Assembly (NCBI GenBank): GCA_964582475.1
Contig: CAZOQS010000001.1
Coordinates: forward strand, 124,001 to 188,000
Reading direction: 5' to 3'
Source: JAGOTP01 sp964582475
Lineage (GTDB): Bacteria; Patescibacteriota; Patescibacteriia; 2-12-FULL-60-25
Length of the DNA: 64,000 nt
Below, piece by piece: positions 1 to 8,059 of the stretch. Below the pieces are notes generated by a model, which searched no databases, was not told the DNA's origin, and saw only the letters and a list, made by a program, of their open reading frames with translations. The position numbers were made by a program, and so were the translations under genes. Each line of letters begins with the position of its first letter. The first letter of the stretch is position 1.

Positions 1-99
1 ATGCCGAGCCAAGAGGCGGGAGCGGGAATTCGGAATCCAGGAATCAGAGACAGCCGACCAACAACCTACGAGCAGGCGATGGAGCTATTACGGTTTTAG
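1..99 (+). CDS. 3' end of an upstream gene (partial)
   Basis: Frame 1 is open from the first base of the window to a TAG at 97-99 (32 codons). The residues are rich in Gly, Arg, Pro and Thr and end in YEQAMELLRF. An ATG happens to occupy bases 1-3, but nothing marks it as a real start, so I read this as the C-terminal tail of a gene entering from the left. It is too short to name. Confidence 0.35.
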   Translation: MPSQEAGAGIRNPGIRDSRPTTYEQAMELLRF

Positions 100-127
100 A
101 GCGTAAGAGGTATTCTCCCTGTTATTT

Positions 128-853
128 ATGGAACTCATACAACATCTTTCAACGTTGGAATATCCCGGACGTGGTCTCGTGCTTGGCTTGATGGGCGAGC
201 GGCCAACTGGAATTTACTTTGTCACTGCACGCAGTGCAGCGAGTAAGGCTAAGACGTATACGCTCAGCGCCGATCACAAATCGATCAGTGTCCAAACAAC
301 GAATCTGAAGATCATGGCGCGTGGTAAGTTGGATTTGTTGCAGTACACGTCTGTGCGGATGGGGGACGACAGCTTTGTCCTTGGAAATGGACGGCAGGTG
401 GATGCGGTTGAACTTGAAAAAGTGGGGAAAGCTGAAGAACGTTTGACGCAGGACTTGGGCGGTTGGTCCTACGAAGATGATGCGTATCACACACCTCGTA
501 TTACGGGGCTGATTTCCTGTGCTGGCGGTTCGCTTTCGGCAGCACTTCACATCATTCGTTCAAATGAAATTGGAACTGCCTTGAGACAGGGGTTTGAAGT
601 GAAACTTGCACCTCAAAAAGCCAGCTTGATCACGACCTATCGTGGAGAAAACGTCCGACCGACACCCGCTTTTCAAGGTGGTCCAGTATCTGTGGAGCTT
701 GAGCACGACTCACTTACGACACTCGTTCAAGCGGTCTATGACGCCCTTGCCCCTCACGATAAAAAAGAAGATCTACGTGTAAGTGTTATGGGGGCAGCAT
801 TTGATCCAGGAACAAAGACCTACCAAACGAGTATCGTGAACATGTTCGGCTAG
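128..853 (+). CDS. IMP cyclohydrolase-like (PurO-family) protein
   Basis: The 241-residue product resembles the PurO-type IMP cyclohydrolase family (Pfam IMP_cyclohyd). The N-terminal stretch YPGRGLVLGLMGERPTG is followed by a Ser/Arg/Lys track where the family has its conserved PGRG and GRS-N-S signatures. In archaea PurO closes FAICAR to IMP, the last step of purine synthesis. No other purine gene is visible, so the substrate here is an inference. There is no Shine-Dalgarno sequence; a TATTCT box lies at 111-116. The last four bases overlap the 3' end of the convergent ddl remnant. Confidence 0.65.
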   Translation: MELIQHLSTLEYPGRGLVLGLMGERPTGIYFVTARSAASKAKTYTLSADHKSISVQTTNLKIMARGKLDLLQYTSVRMGDDSFVLGNGRQVDAVELEKVGKAEERLTQDLGGWSYEDDAYHTPRITGLISCAGGSLSAALHIIRSNEIGTALRQGFEVKLAPQKASLITTYRGENVRPTPAFQGGPVSVELEHDSLTTLVQAVYDALAPHDKKEDLRVSVMGAAFDPGTKTYQTSIVNMFG

Positions 854-1769
854 GGCTGAAGAGAAGCTGTCTGTAGCTCTGAGTCAATCCAGTCTCGATA
901 GAGGGCGCCCAGCTTTCGTCCAGATGCGTGGATAGCTTTTGGCAAGAGTGAATGCTTCGTCTGCCCCGGAATCGTATTAATCTCCAGTACCCAAGGAGTT
1001 CCTTCTTCATCCGCGATGATGTCCGTGCGTGACAGGTGTTTTGCACCAATGATCTGATGCGTGCGTAAGGCAATCGCTTGGAGCTTGTGTGCTAACGCAT
1101 CATCAATCGGCGCAGGACAGAGCTCCTCTGCCAGGGACGGATCATATTTGCTCGCGAGGTCGAAGAAGCTGTTTTTTGATCGGATTTCAATCACAGGAAG
1201 GGTGATCGGTTTTCCGTTCTCTTCCACTACTGCAACGGTGAATTCTTTTCTGGAATGTAGTCTTCTATAAGCACTGTTTTTGATGAGAGAAACGCTCCTT
1301 TGATTCCCATGAGATATGTCTCTGAACTTTTCGCGATAACCACTCCAATAGAACTCCCGCCATCGATCGGCTTAATGACGCAGGGACGAGAAAAATCGGG
1401 GATAGGATCGGTTTCTTTGAGAATAAAATAGTTCGCCGTTTTGATTCCATGCTGGAGTAAAAGATCTTTTGTCGTAGCTTTGTTCATTGCCATAGCCTGT
1501 GCGGCGACATCTGAAAAAAGAAACGGAATCCCAAGTGTTTGTAAGAATCCTTGGATGCTTCCATCTTCCCCTCCGACTCCATGAAAGAGGGGAATGACGA
1601 GCTTGATGGAGCTGCGCTATTTGAAAAAGAGTTCAATGTCGGTTGGGAAATCGAAGGCTTGCAAGTTGCAGGTCTCGCGGAGCAGCTCTTCTACATGCGC
1701 GGCTGATGCGAGAGCGATCTCTCGTTCGGAACTCGTCCCACCGGTGAGAATGGCAATCGTAGGAGACAT
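850..1769 (-). pseudogene. ddl: D-alanine--D-alanine ligase, interrupted by a stop and a frameshift
   Basis: Read from ATG at 1769, the protein starts MSPTIAILTGGTSSEREIAL, a typical Ddl N-terminus. It continues through IPLFHGVGGEDGSIQG, MNKATTKDLL, IKPIDGGSSIGV and the C-terminal EINTIPGQTKHSL, so the whole ATP-grasp ligase can be recognised. Two lesions break it. One is an in-frame TAG at 1619-1617 (codon 51). The other is a -1 shift in the A4 run near 1245-1250, where one extra A would restore IPEKEFTVAVVEE. Ddl makes the D-Ala-D-Ala end of peptidoglycan precursors. The lesions may be real decay or an assembly error; the surrounding codons are otherwise well kept. Confidence 0.85.
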
Positions 1770-1790
1770 AATAGACAGGTAAGCCCGGTC

Positions 1791-2225
1791 TTATTTTACG
1801 CAGCGCTTGCACGTTCCAAAAAACTCAAGCGAATGGGAGCTGATCTGGGCGAATTTTGATGTTTCTTTTAAAACCGATTTTTCAAGTGATTCAAGTTCAC
1901 AATCCGGAATTTCCTCAATCAATCCACAGTTCTGACACACGAGATGATGATGGTGATGACCCTCTTCTTCCACCCACTCATACGACGCGAAGCGCTGATC
2001 AATCGCAACACGTCGAATCAACCCCTTTTCCTCGAAAGACTTAAGTGTGCGATAGAGCGTTGCGAGATCGAGTTCTTTTGGAACCAGGGCTTCGGTCAAC
2101 ACGAGTGTTCCGAGAGGCTTATGTGCCTTCTCGAGAAGTTCGGCAACGGCTAAACGGCTCTGTGTTGCACGGAAGCCGGCAGCTTGAAGTTCCTCCTTGA
2201 GGGACAGGGTTCGCTGTTTTGTCAT
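1791..2225 (-). CDS. Fur-family metal- or peroxide-responsive repressor
   Basis: The product (about 144 residues) has an N-terminal winged helix (FRATQSRLAVAELLEKA; DLATLYRTLKSFEEKGLI) and a C-terminal dimerisation and metal domain. The metal domain has HHHHHLVCQNCG, a second Cys pair FGTCKRCVK and a SHSLEFFG segment. This is the Fur/Zur/PerR plan with the structural zinc CxxC pairs intact; which metal is sensed cannot be decided. ATG at 2225 is preferred, with a TTG two codons upstream as the alternative. A TAGACT -10 box lies at 2239-2244, overlapping an inverted repeat that could be its own operator. Confidence 0.9.
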   Translation of the reverse strand: MTKQRTLSLKEELQAAGFRATQSRLAVAELLEKAHKPLGTLVLTEALVPKELDLATLYRTLKSFEEKGLIRRVAIDQRFASYEWVEEEGHHHHHLVCQNCGLIEEIPDCELESLEKSVLKETSKFAQISSHSLEFFGTCKRCVK

Positions 2226-2238
2226 TTGCAAGTAGGCT

Positions 2239-2264
2239 AGTCTATTTGCGAATGAATGGCAAAT
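2239..2264 (-). promoter_or_regulatory. fur promoter with inverted-repeat operator candidate
   Basis: On the minus strand a TAGACT -10 box (2239-2244) sits 13 bases before the Fur ATG. Abutting it on the promoter side, ATTTGC (2244-2249) and GCAAAT (2259-2264) form a 6-9-6 inverted repeat. The position suits autorepression by the Fur-family protein. No binding evidence exists beyond symmetry and position. Confidence 0.45.
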
Positions 2265-2272
2265 TCGCGCAC

Positions 2273-3010
2273 CTACCTTTTTGTGTGTTTGAGGTAGGTT
2301 TGTCTCAGGGGTTCCGGAAACCGTTCAATCGCGTACCGGAGGGTAGTTCGACCCATGTTCGGAAGATGTTGATCGAGAAAGGTACGGAGGGTTTGTTCGG
2401 AGCATTTCTTTCCAACTTCACGTAACATCCAGCCAACGGCTTTCTGAATCAGATCATGCCGATCAGGAAGGAGGAGCTCGGCTACCTGTAATGCGTATGC
2501 CGCTTCGCCCTCCTTGATCCAGTGGAAGGTAGCTACCATGGCGATGCGGCGTTCCCAGAGCAGGCCAGAGCTAGCCAGATTCGTAAGCGTCTTTTGGATG
2601 TCTTTCGGGGATTGGGTAGAGAGATAGGTGCCCACGATCTGAGCGGCGCTTGTATCGACTAAATCCCAGTTGTTTACATGTGCCGTGTGCTTGAGATACT
2701 CGTGGTAGATCACCTGCTGCATCCCTGGGTCACTCGCTTTGAACCGTTGGATGAGGAGAAACAGCGCCAGTAGGCGCTCTTCATGAAGCGGGGAACGGAG
2801 CAATATAAGAATATCTTCCTGAGGAACTTCTTTGTAGGCCCGAGCGATCTGCCGCACTTCCGGGACGGTGATGCCAAGAAATTGGTCGCCTTCTGCATAC
2901 TGTCCCGGGCCGGTTTTAAAAAACCAAGCCGAGGTCTTCGCTTTGGCGGGAGTCGCGAGCGCATGGAGTTTTGCTCGCAGCTCTGTGAGGTGGGTCGTCG
3001 TCTGGTTCAT
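2273..3010 (-). CDS. AlkD-like DNA alkylation repair protein (HEAT repeats)
   Basis: The product (about 245 residues) is all-helical and matches the DNA_alkylation/AlkD family. Recognisable segments are FLGITVPEVRQIARAYKEV, LLRSPLHEERLLALFLLI, VNNWDLVDTSAAQIVG, ERRIAMVATFHWIKEGE, KAVGWMLREVGKK and RYAIERFPEPLR. AlkD excises N-alkylated purines without flipping the base. The WD of NNWDLVD and the downstream Arg-rich helix correspond to the active-site region. A TATGCT box at 3023-3028 abuts an earlier ATG at 3022, so the ATG at 3010 is the likelier start. The gene diverges from the one at 3053. Confidence 0.85.
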   Translation of the reverse strand: MNQTTTHLTELRAKLHALATPAKAKTSAWFFKTGPGQYAEGDQFLGITVPEVRQIARAYKEVPQEDILILLRSPLHEERLLALFLLIQRFKASDPGMQQVIYHEYLKHTAHVNNWDLVDTSAAQIVGTYLSTQSPKDIQKTLTNLASSGLLWERRIAMVATFHWIKEGEAAYALQVAELLLPDRHDLIQKAVGWMLREVGKKCSEQTLRTFLDQHLPNMGRTTLRYAIERFPEPLRQTYLKHTKR

Positions 3011-3038
3011 AGGGTCTACCATAGCATATCGTTTGTGC

Positions 3039-3044
3039 TACGAT
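3039..3044 (+). promoter_or_regulatory. -10 box TACGAT of a leaderless-type promoter
   Basis: TACGAT ends 8 bases before the ATG at 3053, so transcription should begin at or next to the start codon. It lies within 20 bases of the opposed -10 box (3023-3028) of the divergent AlkD-like gene. Confidence 0.5.
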
Positions 3045-3052
3045 CGGTGCCT

Positions 3053-3424
3053 ATGGATGCACTTCTCTTGATCTACCGGTCGAATAATCCTGCCAATCTG
3101 TCGCCCGTTGAACGGGTAAAGACGCTTCTTCCCTCCAGCCGACCCTGCGAACTGTACGCGATGTTGCAAGGTCGCTTAGGCGAGAAAACAGCCTGGAAAG
3201 CCTTCCGTAAACAATCGCGTGTACCGATCAAGCTGTATCACCAGGATGAGATCCCGGATGATGTTCGTTCGTTTCTCTTGTCTTATGATCCAGAGTTGCC
3301 CGTAATATTGGGACGAACGGGAACTGCCTATACGGTTCTCGTTTCTGCAGAAGAGGTTCGGGCTCTACATGGGGATGCGGCTCTCTTAGTACAGCGGCTG
3401 ATGCAGGCAAGTGTGTTATCCTGA
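3053..3424 (+). CDS. uncharacterised small protein, thioredoxin-like-fold candidate
   Basis: The product has 123 residues. From memory it resembles a widespread uncharacterised family with the layout LLIYR-(S/D)-N, a CELYAMLQG segment in place of C-x-L-C-x-L-T-x-G, a KxWKxF helix, an HQDE motif and a C-terminal VLVSAEEVRAL strand-helix unit. The function of that family is not known to me. The start at 3053 is set by the -10 box just upstream. ruvA follows after 8 bases, so the two are probably co-transcribed. Confidence 0.6.
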   Translation: MDALLLIYRSNNPANLSPVERVKTLLPSSRPCELYAMLQGRLGEKTAWKAFRKQSRVPIKLYHQDEIPDDVRSFLLSYDPELPVILGRTGTAYTVLVSAEEVRALHGDAALLVQRLMQASVLS

Positions 3425-3432
3425 AGCTATCT

Positions 3433-3987
3433 ATGATTGGTTCTTTACGCGGCGAGATTATTGAAATCAGCACCAGTTGGATTCTCTTAGAGGTGGGCGG
3501 GGTGGGGTATCGGGTGCAGATTCCATTGTCGCTTTTGTCTCTTCTCAAACAAGGGCAAGAGCAGTTCGTCTATATCCATGAACAGCTACGTGAGGACACG
3601 CATGAGCTGTATGGGTTTCTTTCCTCACAAGACCTCGCTTTGTTCACGAAGCTTCTCAGCGTTTCTGGCGTTGGGCCAAAAGTCGCGATGACCCTGCTCT
3701 CGATGGGGTCGGCTGACACGGTGCAACGCGCCGTCATGTCGGGTGACTTAGAATCGCTCACCTCGCTGCCAGGAGTTGGAAAGAAAACAGCCCAAAAGAT
3801 CATTTTAGAGCTCAAAGGCCAGCTTGTAGAAGCGGAGCAGGTTCCCTCGGTTGATCGGGATGTAGCAGATGCGCTTCAGGGAATGGGCTATAGCGCGGTT
3901 CAAGTACGTGATGCACTCCGACAGATCTCCTCCGATGTGACGGATCCTTCGGAGCGTATTCGAGCAGCGTTGAGGATCCTGGCTTAG
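3433..3987 (+). CDS. ruvA: Holliday junction branch-migration protein RuvA
   Basis: The product has 184 residues. An N-terminal OB fold (MIGSLRGEIIEI, VGGVGYRVQIP) is followed by the double helix-hairpin-helix (LLSVSGVGPKVAMTLLS and LTSLPGVGKKTAQKIILEL) and the small C-terminal helical domain (ADALQGMGYSAVQVRDAL) that contacts RuvB. RuvA tetramers clamp four-way junctions and load the RuvB motor. ruvB and ruvC are not in the window. The length is slightly below the usual 190-205 residues. No Shine-Dalgarno sequence is present; the gene probably shares the promoter of the preceding gene. Confidence 0.97.
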   Translation: MIGSLRGEIIEISTSWILLEVGGVGYRVQIPLSLLSLLKQGQEQFVYIHEQLREDTHELYGFLSSQDLALFTKLLSVSGVGPKVAMTLLSMGSADTVQRAVMSGDLESLTSLPGVGKKTAQKIILELKGQLVEAEQVPSVDRDVADALQGMGYSAVQVRDALRQISSDVTDPSERIRAALRILA

Positions 3988-3993
3988 TCTCGT

Positions 3994-5016
3994 ATGTCGC
4001 GCTTGATTCAGGTAGAGGAGCAAGTAGCGTGGGACCGGTTCATTCAAGCGGATCCCTGGAATGCGTTTCCTCAAGCGTGGGCCTGGGGAGAGTTTCAACA
4101 GACCCGTGGACGAACGGTCGTTCGGTTTGCGCTGGTGGATGAGCGTGGCCATTGGCTGGCAGCGGGGCAGGGGATTTGGTATCCCAAACGCTACGGAACG
4201 GGCTATTGGCTGTTTCCACGCGGTCCCGTGTTTGCTTCGCATATTACGGAACCCCGCGAGGTTTTTTGTACGTTTTTAGAAGCGCTGGCTCAGACAAAAC
4301 TTCCCCACAAAGGACTGTTCTTTCGAGTCGAACCACCACTGACGCTCGAGGAGGGCCGCGGAATGATGCCACTCCGCATGCAACGGACACATGCCCTTGA
4401 ACCCGCCTCGACGATCATTGTGGATTTAGAGCAAACAGAAACGGAGTTGCTCGCGGCCATGCATCCGAAGACGCGCTACAACGTGCGCGTGGCCGAACGA
4501 CACGGTGTCACGGTCCGGCAAGGTTCCTCCGAGGAAGATATCGCATTATTTCTCCGTCTGACCGCAGAAACGGCTGAACGGGATAAGTTTGATTCGCATG
4601 AAGCGGACTATTTGCGCGCAACCTGTGAAGCGCTCCTCCCGTCTGGATTCGCACGTCTGCGGTTCGCGGAATGGCAGGGGAAATGTCTCGCAGCCAACAT
4701 GGAGATCGCCTATGGCGAAACGGTAACCTATCTTCATGGCTCCTCTTCTTCCGAAGATCGGCAGGTGATGGCCCCGTATCTCCTTCATTGGGAGGCGATG
4801 AAGACGGCGAAAGGAGCGGGCGCCAAATTCTATGATTTATATGGCGCGAATCCGCGATTGCAATCAAATATCTACTACAAGCCCTCTTGGGAGGGGATTA
4901 CTCGGTTCAAACGTGGCTGGGGAGGAAAGGATGTTGACCTGATGGGAACCTGGGATCTTCCGTTGAATAAGGCCTTGTACTATTTTGCCTTTCCGAAGCT
5001 GCTCTGGAGATCCTGA
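3994..5016 (+). CDS. FemX/FemAB-like peptidoglycan bridge aminoacyltransferase
   Basis: The 340-residue protein has the tandem-GNAT plan of FemX/FemAB enzymes. It has PWNAFPQAWAWGEFQQTRG near the N-terminus and a central MHPKTRYNVRVAERHGV segment. The C-terminal half carries GKCLAANMEIAYG, TYLHGSSSSEDRQVMAPYLL, FYDLYGANP and GITRFKRGWGG. These enzymes add amino acids from aminoacyl-tRNA to the lipid II stem peptide in the cytoplasm. The gene starts 6 bases after ruvA and ends with TGA, which shows that the standard code is used. It fits the other wall genes (murL, murD, ddl) in the window. Confidence 0.9.
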   Translation: MSRLIQVEEQVAWDRFIQADPWNAFPQAWAWGEFQQTRGRTVVRFALVDERGHWLAAGQGIWYPKRYGTGYWLFPRGPVFASHITEPREVFCTFLEALAQTKLPHKGLFFRVEPPLTLEEGRGMMPLRMQRTHALEPASTIIVDLEQTETELLAAMHPKTRYNVRVAERHGVTVRQGSSEEDIALFLRLTAETAERDKFDSHEADYLRATCEALLPSGFARLRFAEWQGKCLAANMEIAYGETVTYLHGSSSSEDRQVMAPYLLHWEAMKTAKGAGAKFYDLYGANPRLQSNIYYKPSWEGITRFKRGWGGKDVDLMGTWDLPLNKALYYFAFPKLLWRS

Positions 5017-5018
5017 AC

Positions 5019-5059
5019 AGATACAAAAAGATCGAGCTGAGCTCGATCTTTTTGTATCT
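5019..5059. terminator. bidirectional terminator
   Basis: A 20-base arm (5019-5038) is repeated inverted at 5040-5059. It is A-rich on one flank and T-rich on the other, and sits between the convergent FemX-like gene and doxX gene. Confidence 0.9.
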
Positions 5060-5071
5060 CGTTTAGATCGT

Positions 5072-5539
5072 TCAGTTCTTCGCGGATCCGTTGCAGCAGG
5101 CTTCTGTGTTGCAGCAGCCGTCCGCTTTTTTCATGTTGAACGCGGAAGCGAGGCTGTAGCGACCGGAGCCGAGCAAGCCAATCGCGACCAGGGAGGCGAG
5201 AAGGGACAAATCAATGTCAGAGGCTGGGAAGGCAAACTTCTTCACCATGAACATCGCAACGAGCATTACAATCGCGCCAAGGGCGGCAGCGACGCTGGTG
5301 AAGAGACCGAGCAAGATCGCGATACCTCCAACGAACTCTGTCAACGCAGCGGCGTAGGCAAACAAAGCTGGAAGAGGGAAGCCGAGACCGCCCACCATGC
5401 CTGTGAACATGTCCATGCCAGGGGCGCCACCAAACAGCTTTCCGTAGCCATGCATAATGAAAATTGATCCGACACCGATACGGAGAGCGAGCAGACCGAT
5501 ATCACGCGCCGAGCCACAACACTTGAGGGAGGTGTTCAT
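5072..5539 (-). CDS. DoxX-family membrane protein with a Cys-rich tail
   Basis: The 155-residue protein has four hydrophobic helices with DoxX signatures: ALRIGVGSIFIMHGYGKLFG, the loop GMVGGLGFPLPALFAY, LTEFVGGIAILLGLFT and a final helix. DoxX proteins are small quinone- or redox-linked membrane subunits. This one has Cys pairs at both ends, LKCCGSA at the N-terminus and CCNTEACC at the C-terminus, which suggests metal or disulfide chemistry. There is no Shine-Dalgarno sequence. It has its own promoter region upstream, divergent from the surface-protein gene at 5612. Confidence 0.85.
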   Translation of the reverse strand: MNTSLKCCGSARDIGLLALRIGVGSIFIMHGYGKLFGGAPGMDMFTGMVGGLGFPLPALFAYAAALTEFVGGIAILLGLFTSVAAALGAIVMLVAMFMVKKFAFPASDIDLSLLASLVAIGLLGSGRYSLASAFNMKKADGCCNTEACCNGSAKN

Positions 5540-5611
5540 ATGCCCATATCTTACGTTCTTTGATATACTTCATGCAACCTCATTCCCTCTTGGTCCTTTT
5601 CCGGATCCTCT

Positions 5612-7513
5612 ATGGTCCAAACCTCCCTCTCTACCCAGACGAAAGTCCTGCTCGTTTCAACCGCCGCTGTGGCTGCCGGTCTCGCCGCCTATGCGCTCGG
5701 CTATTATGACTATGATTGGCGTCTTTGGCAGACAACGCCTCCACAAGCCGAGCAACAGGTGATGCCTGTCGCTCCCGTTGAAGGTACAACACCTCAGCCT
5801 CAGCAGATCACGGCGACGGTCGTCGGGGACACGCGTTTGCCTGATGCGGTTGTCGGTACGGCCTACAGCTTCCGTTTGAACGCGAGCACCGGAGAAGGGA
5901 CTTACTGGGCGCTAGAGCAGGGGGCATTGCCTTCGGGCTTGGTCTTGAATGAACAGTCGGGTGTTATTTCCGGAATAGCGACGTTGCCTGGATCTTCTCT
6001 TTTCCGTTTGAAATTTGGAACAGCCCAAGCCACAGGCTTGAGTCAGTTCACATTGAATGTTGTTTCGGGTGCAGCGAGCGATACGGTCCAGACACAAGTC
6101 ACAGGGCAGCAAGGGGTTATTACAACAACGTACCTTCCTGGAGGAAAAGTTGGCGAAGCGTATGTAGCCACAGTTCAGGCAAGTGGAGATGAGATGGCGG
6201 GACGTAGCTGGCGTCTCCACAATGCCCCTCAGGGTTTTAGTATCACGCAGCAAGGAGAGATTAGGGGGACGCCGACACAGACGGGGAGTCTCTTCATTTC
6301 GGTTGTCCTGACGACGCATGATGTTGGTCGTCCTGCGCACCCGTATGAAATTATCCGCCAGTATTCAGTGTCGATCGCTCCAGCTGATCCAGTTGTGACA
6401 GAGGTTCCTTTCAAGATTTCATCCATGACCAGCTTGCCAGCTGGAAAAGTAGGAGTGGAATATAAGTATCAATTCACAGCGGTTGGGGGCCCAGCGGGTA
6501 CCCAGTATGCGTGGCAGATTCCAGGATCCGTTCCTGGCCTGACGGGATCCGAAGACGGCATCCTTCGAGGTGTGCCAACGGCGCCTGGTACCTACACACT
6601 GCAGAACGTAAAAGTAACAGGCAGAAATGCTGCGAACACAGGAGCAGCGGGAGACTTCACTCTCCAAATCCTCCCACGTGAGGAAGTGGCCGTTCCGGAT
6701 TCGGGTCCAGCCCCTCTGATTATCAGCGGCGGGTATCCAGACGGAGGCATCGGTGGCTACTACAGCTCCAATCCACTGCAGGTGTCTGGCGGTCAGGCTC
6801 CTTATGAATGGAGTGTCTCGAACGGGAATATTCCAAGCGGTCTCTCTTTTTCTCCTAACGGACAGATCGGAGGCTACGCCAACCAGTACGGAATCTTCAC
6901 CTTCACGGTCCAAGTCCGTGACCAGGCGAACCGTTATGCGCGTGCCGAACGTACGATTCATATCCGTCCCGCGCAGCCTGTTATCTCCGCTTCGATTGAT
7001 CCAGATCTTTCGAACCGCCTTCGCCGCATCGATTTGATGGGTGTCCAGGTGCACGATTTGATCAAACTGCAAGATGACGGCAATCCAGACACGCAGTTCG
7101 ATACGACGGTCTATTACATCGGCGCCGATGGTCGTCGCCACTCGTTCCCAAATCCAAAGGTCTACTTCACCTGGTTCCGTGACTTCTCCCGTGTACGCAT
7201 CGTTGCGGGTCGTGAACTCGCCGATGTTCCGCTGGGAGCAAACCTCACCTACCGCCCTGGATCACGCTTGGTAAAGTTCACCACGGATCCACGCGTCTAC
7301 GCCGTTGATTCCGATCGTCGACTCCGCTGGGTGAAGATTGAGGCAACAGCTCAAGCATTGTATGGCCCATTCTGGGCACGCCAAGTCGATGACGTTTCCG
7401 ATGCCTTCTATATGGACTACCGCATCGGTCAGGAAATTGATCGCGCGGCGGACTATAGTGTGAGTGGGGCGATGGGAACGGCCGTGTTCCCGAGTGACGT
7501 TCTGCCACGCTAA
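5612..7513 (+). CDS. membrane-anchored surface protein with four Ig-like (putative-Ig) domains
   Basis: The product has 633 residues. One N-terminal membrane helix (about residues 8-30) is followed by four repeats of the putative-Ig type. Each has the hallmark LP-SGL-x-L-N-x-x-G-x-I-x-G-T-P (for example LPSGLVLNEQSGVISGIA, PQGFSITQQGEIRGTP, IPSGLSFSPNGQIGG). The last 150 residues (VYYIGADGRRHSFPN, YRPGSRLVKFTTDPRVYAV, RWVKIEATAQALYG) form a domain I know from many CPR surface proteins, probably part of the cell coat. A TATACT -10 box lies near 5563, leaving a short leader without a Shine-Dalgarno sequence. Confidence 0.85.
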   Translation: MVQTSLSTQTKVLLVSTAAVAAGLAAYALGYYDYDWRLWQTTPPQAEQQVMPVAPVEGTTPQPQQITATVVGDTRLPDAVVGTAYSFRLNASTGEGTYWALEQGALPSGLVLNEQSGVISGIATLPGSSLFRLKFGTAQATGLSQFTLNVVSGAASDTVQTQVTGQQGVITTTYLPGGKVGEAYVATVQASGDEMAGRSWRLHNAPQGFSITQQGEIRGTPTQTGSLFISVVLTTHDVGRPAHPYEIIRQYSVSIAPADPVVTEVPFKISSMTSLPAGKVGVEYKYQFTAVGGPAGTQYAWQIPGSVPGLTGSEDGILRGVPTAPGTYTLQNVKVTGRNAANTGAAGDFTLQILPREEVAVPDSGPAPLIISGGYPDGGIGGYYSSNPLQVSGGQAPYEWSVSNGNIPSGLSFSPNGQIGGYANQYGIFTFTVQVRDQANRYARAERTIHIRPAQPVISASIDPDLSNRLRRIDLMGVQVHDLIKLQDDGNPDTQFDTTVYYIGADGRRHSFPNPKVYFTWFRDFSRVRIVAGRELADVPLGANLTYRPGSRLVKFTTDPRVYAVDSDRRLRWVKIEATAQALYGPFWARQVDDVSDAFYMDYRIGQEIDRAADYSVSGAMGTAVFPSDVLPR

Positions 7514-7530
7514 GACAAGCTATACGATTA

Positions 7531-7570
7531 AAAATAGAAAACACGCTCAACTGAGCGTGTTTTCTATTTT
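7531..7570. terminator. bidirectional terminator
   Basis: 19-base perfect arms (7531-7549 and 7552-7570) have a two-base loop, with A-run and T-run flanks. It ends the surface-protein gene and faces the minus-strand gene at 7593. Confidence 0.9.
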
Positions 7571-7592
7571 CCAAAGTAAAAAGAACTCTCGA

Positions 7593-7865
7593 TTATTTGG
7601 TGGGTGGGAGGGCGCTTGTCACTTCCCTAACAAGAGCTTCCCATTCACTTTTTTTCTCTGCGGAAATCGCGATACTAAAACCGCTCTTTCGAGTTTTTAC
7701 AAGAAATAACCACTCATCGCCGGCTGCTGCGACACCTATTTTTTCAATCATTGGCAGAGATAAGCGTTGAGAATCTGCCAGACCACTTACGCCAAATACT
7801 TCAAGTGTGAAGCCATCAAAAATGCCTGATTTATTACCGTCAATAACACGAAGAGGGGGATTCAT
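7593..7865 (-). CDS. small hypothetical protein, PH-like fold candidate
   Basis: The product has 90 residues. Alternating short beta stretches (DGFTLEVFGVSG, SQRLSLPMIEKIGVAAAG, EWLFLVKTRKSGFSIAIS) end in a helix (EKKSEWEALVREVTSAL), an order that recalls small bacterial PH/GRAM-like domains. This is a fold guess, not a family match. ATG at 7865 is chosen because upstream codons in this frame run into a pyrD remnant read in another frame. It lies on the same strand as the 8060-9414 gene pair and may belong with it. Confidence 0.6.
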   Translation of the reverse strand: MNPPLRVIDGNKSGIFDGFTLEVFGVSGLADSQRLSLPMIEKIGVAAAGDEWLFLVKTRKSGFSIAISAEKKSEWEALVREVTSALPPTK

Positions 7866-7879
7866 AGAGAGAGTATACC

Positions 7880-8044
7880 TCAGATCGAGGAACCTTCTAT
7901 GAGGAGTGTGGTCGTGATCTGGGCGGTGTCTGCGCCTGCGTCGACGAATTTCTGGTGGTCTTGCCCGGTGCTGATGCTGCCGACGCCAATGATCTGGATG
8001 TAACCAAGTAGTGCTGATGCTTCGTGGATGCACAAGTAGAAATG
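7880..8044 (-). pseudogene. pyrD: remnant of dihydroorotate dehydrogenase (C-terminal fragment)
   Basis: Reading the minus strand from about 8044 to the TGA at 7882-7880 gives YIQIIGVGSISTGQDHQKF followed by VDAGADTAQITTTLLIEG. This is the C-terminal FMN-phosphate-binding region of dihydroorotate dehydrogenases (IPIIGVGGI-TG-DA--F--AGA--VQ). No start codon or catalytic part is present: an in-frame TGA lies just upstream and the gene at 8060 follows. It is a leftover of a pyrimidine-synthesis gene, probably destroyed when the neighbouring genes arrived. Confidence 0.7.
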
Positions 8045-8059
8045 TATAGGGATAGATCG

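Noticed and set aside
1617..1619. In-frame TAG in ddl as recoded amber (pyrrolysine or stop reassignment)
   Set aside because: TAG ends many intact genes here (for example rsmC-like and 128-853) and a second frameshift lesion is present, so recoding is not needed.
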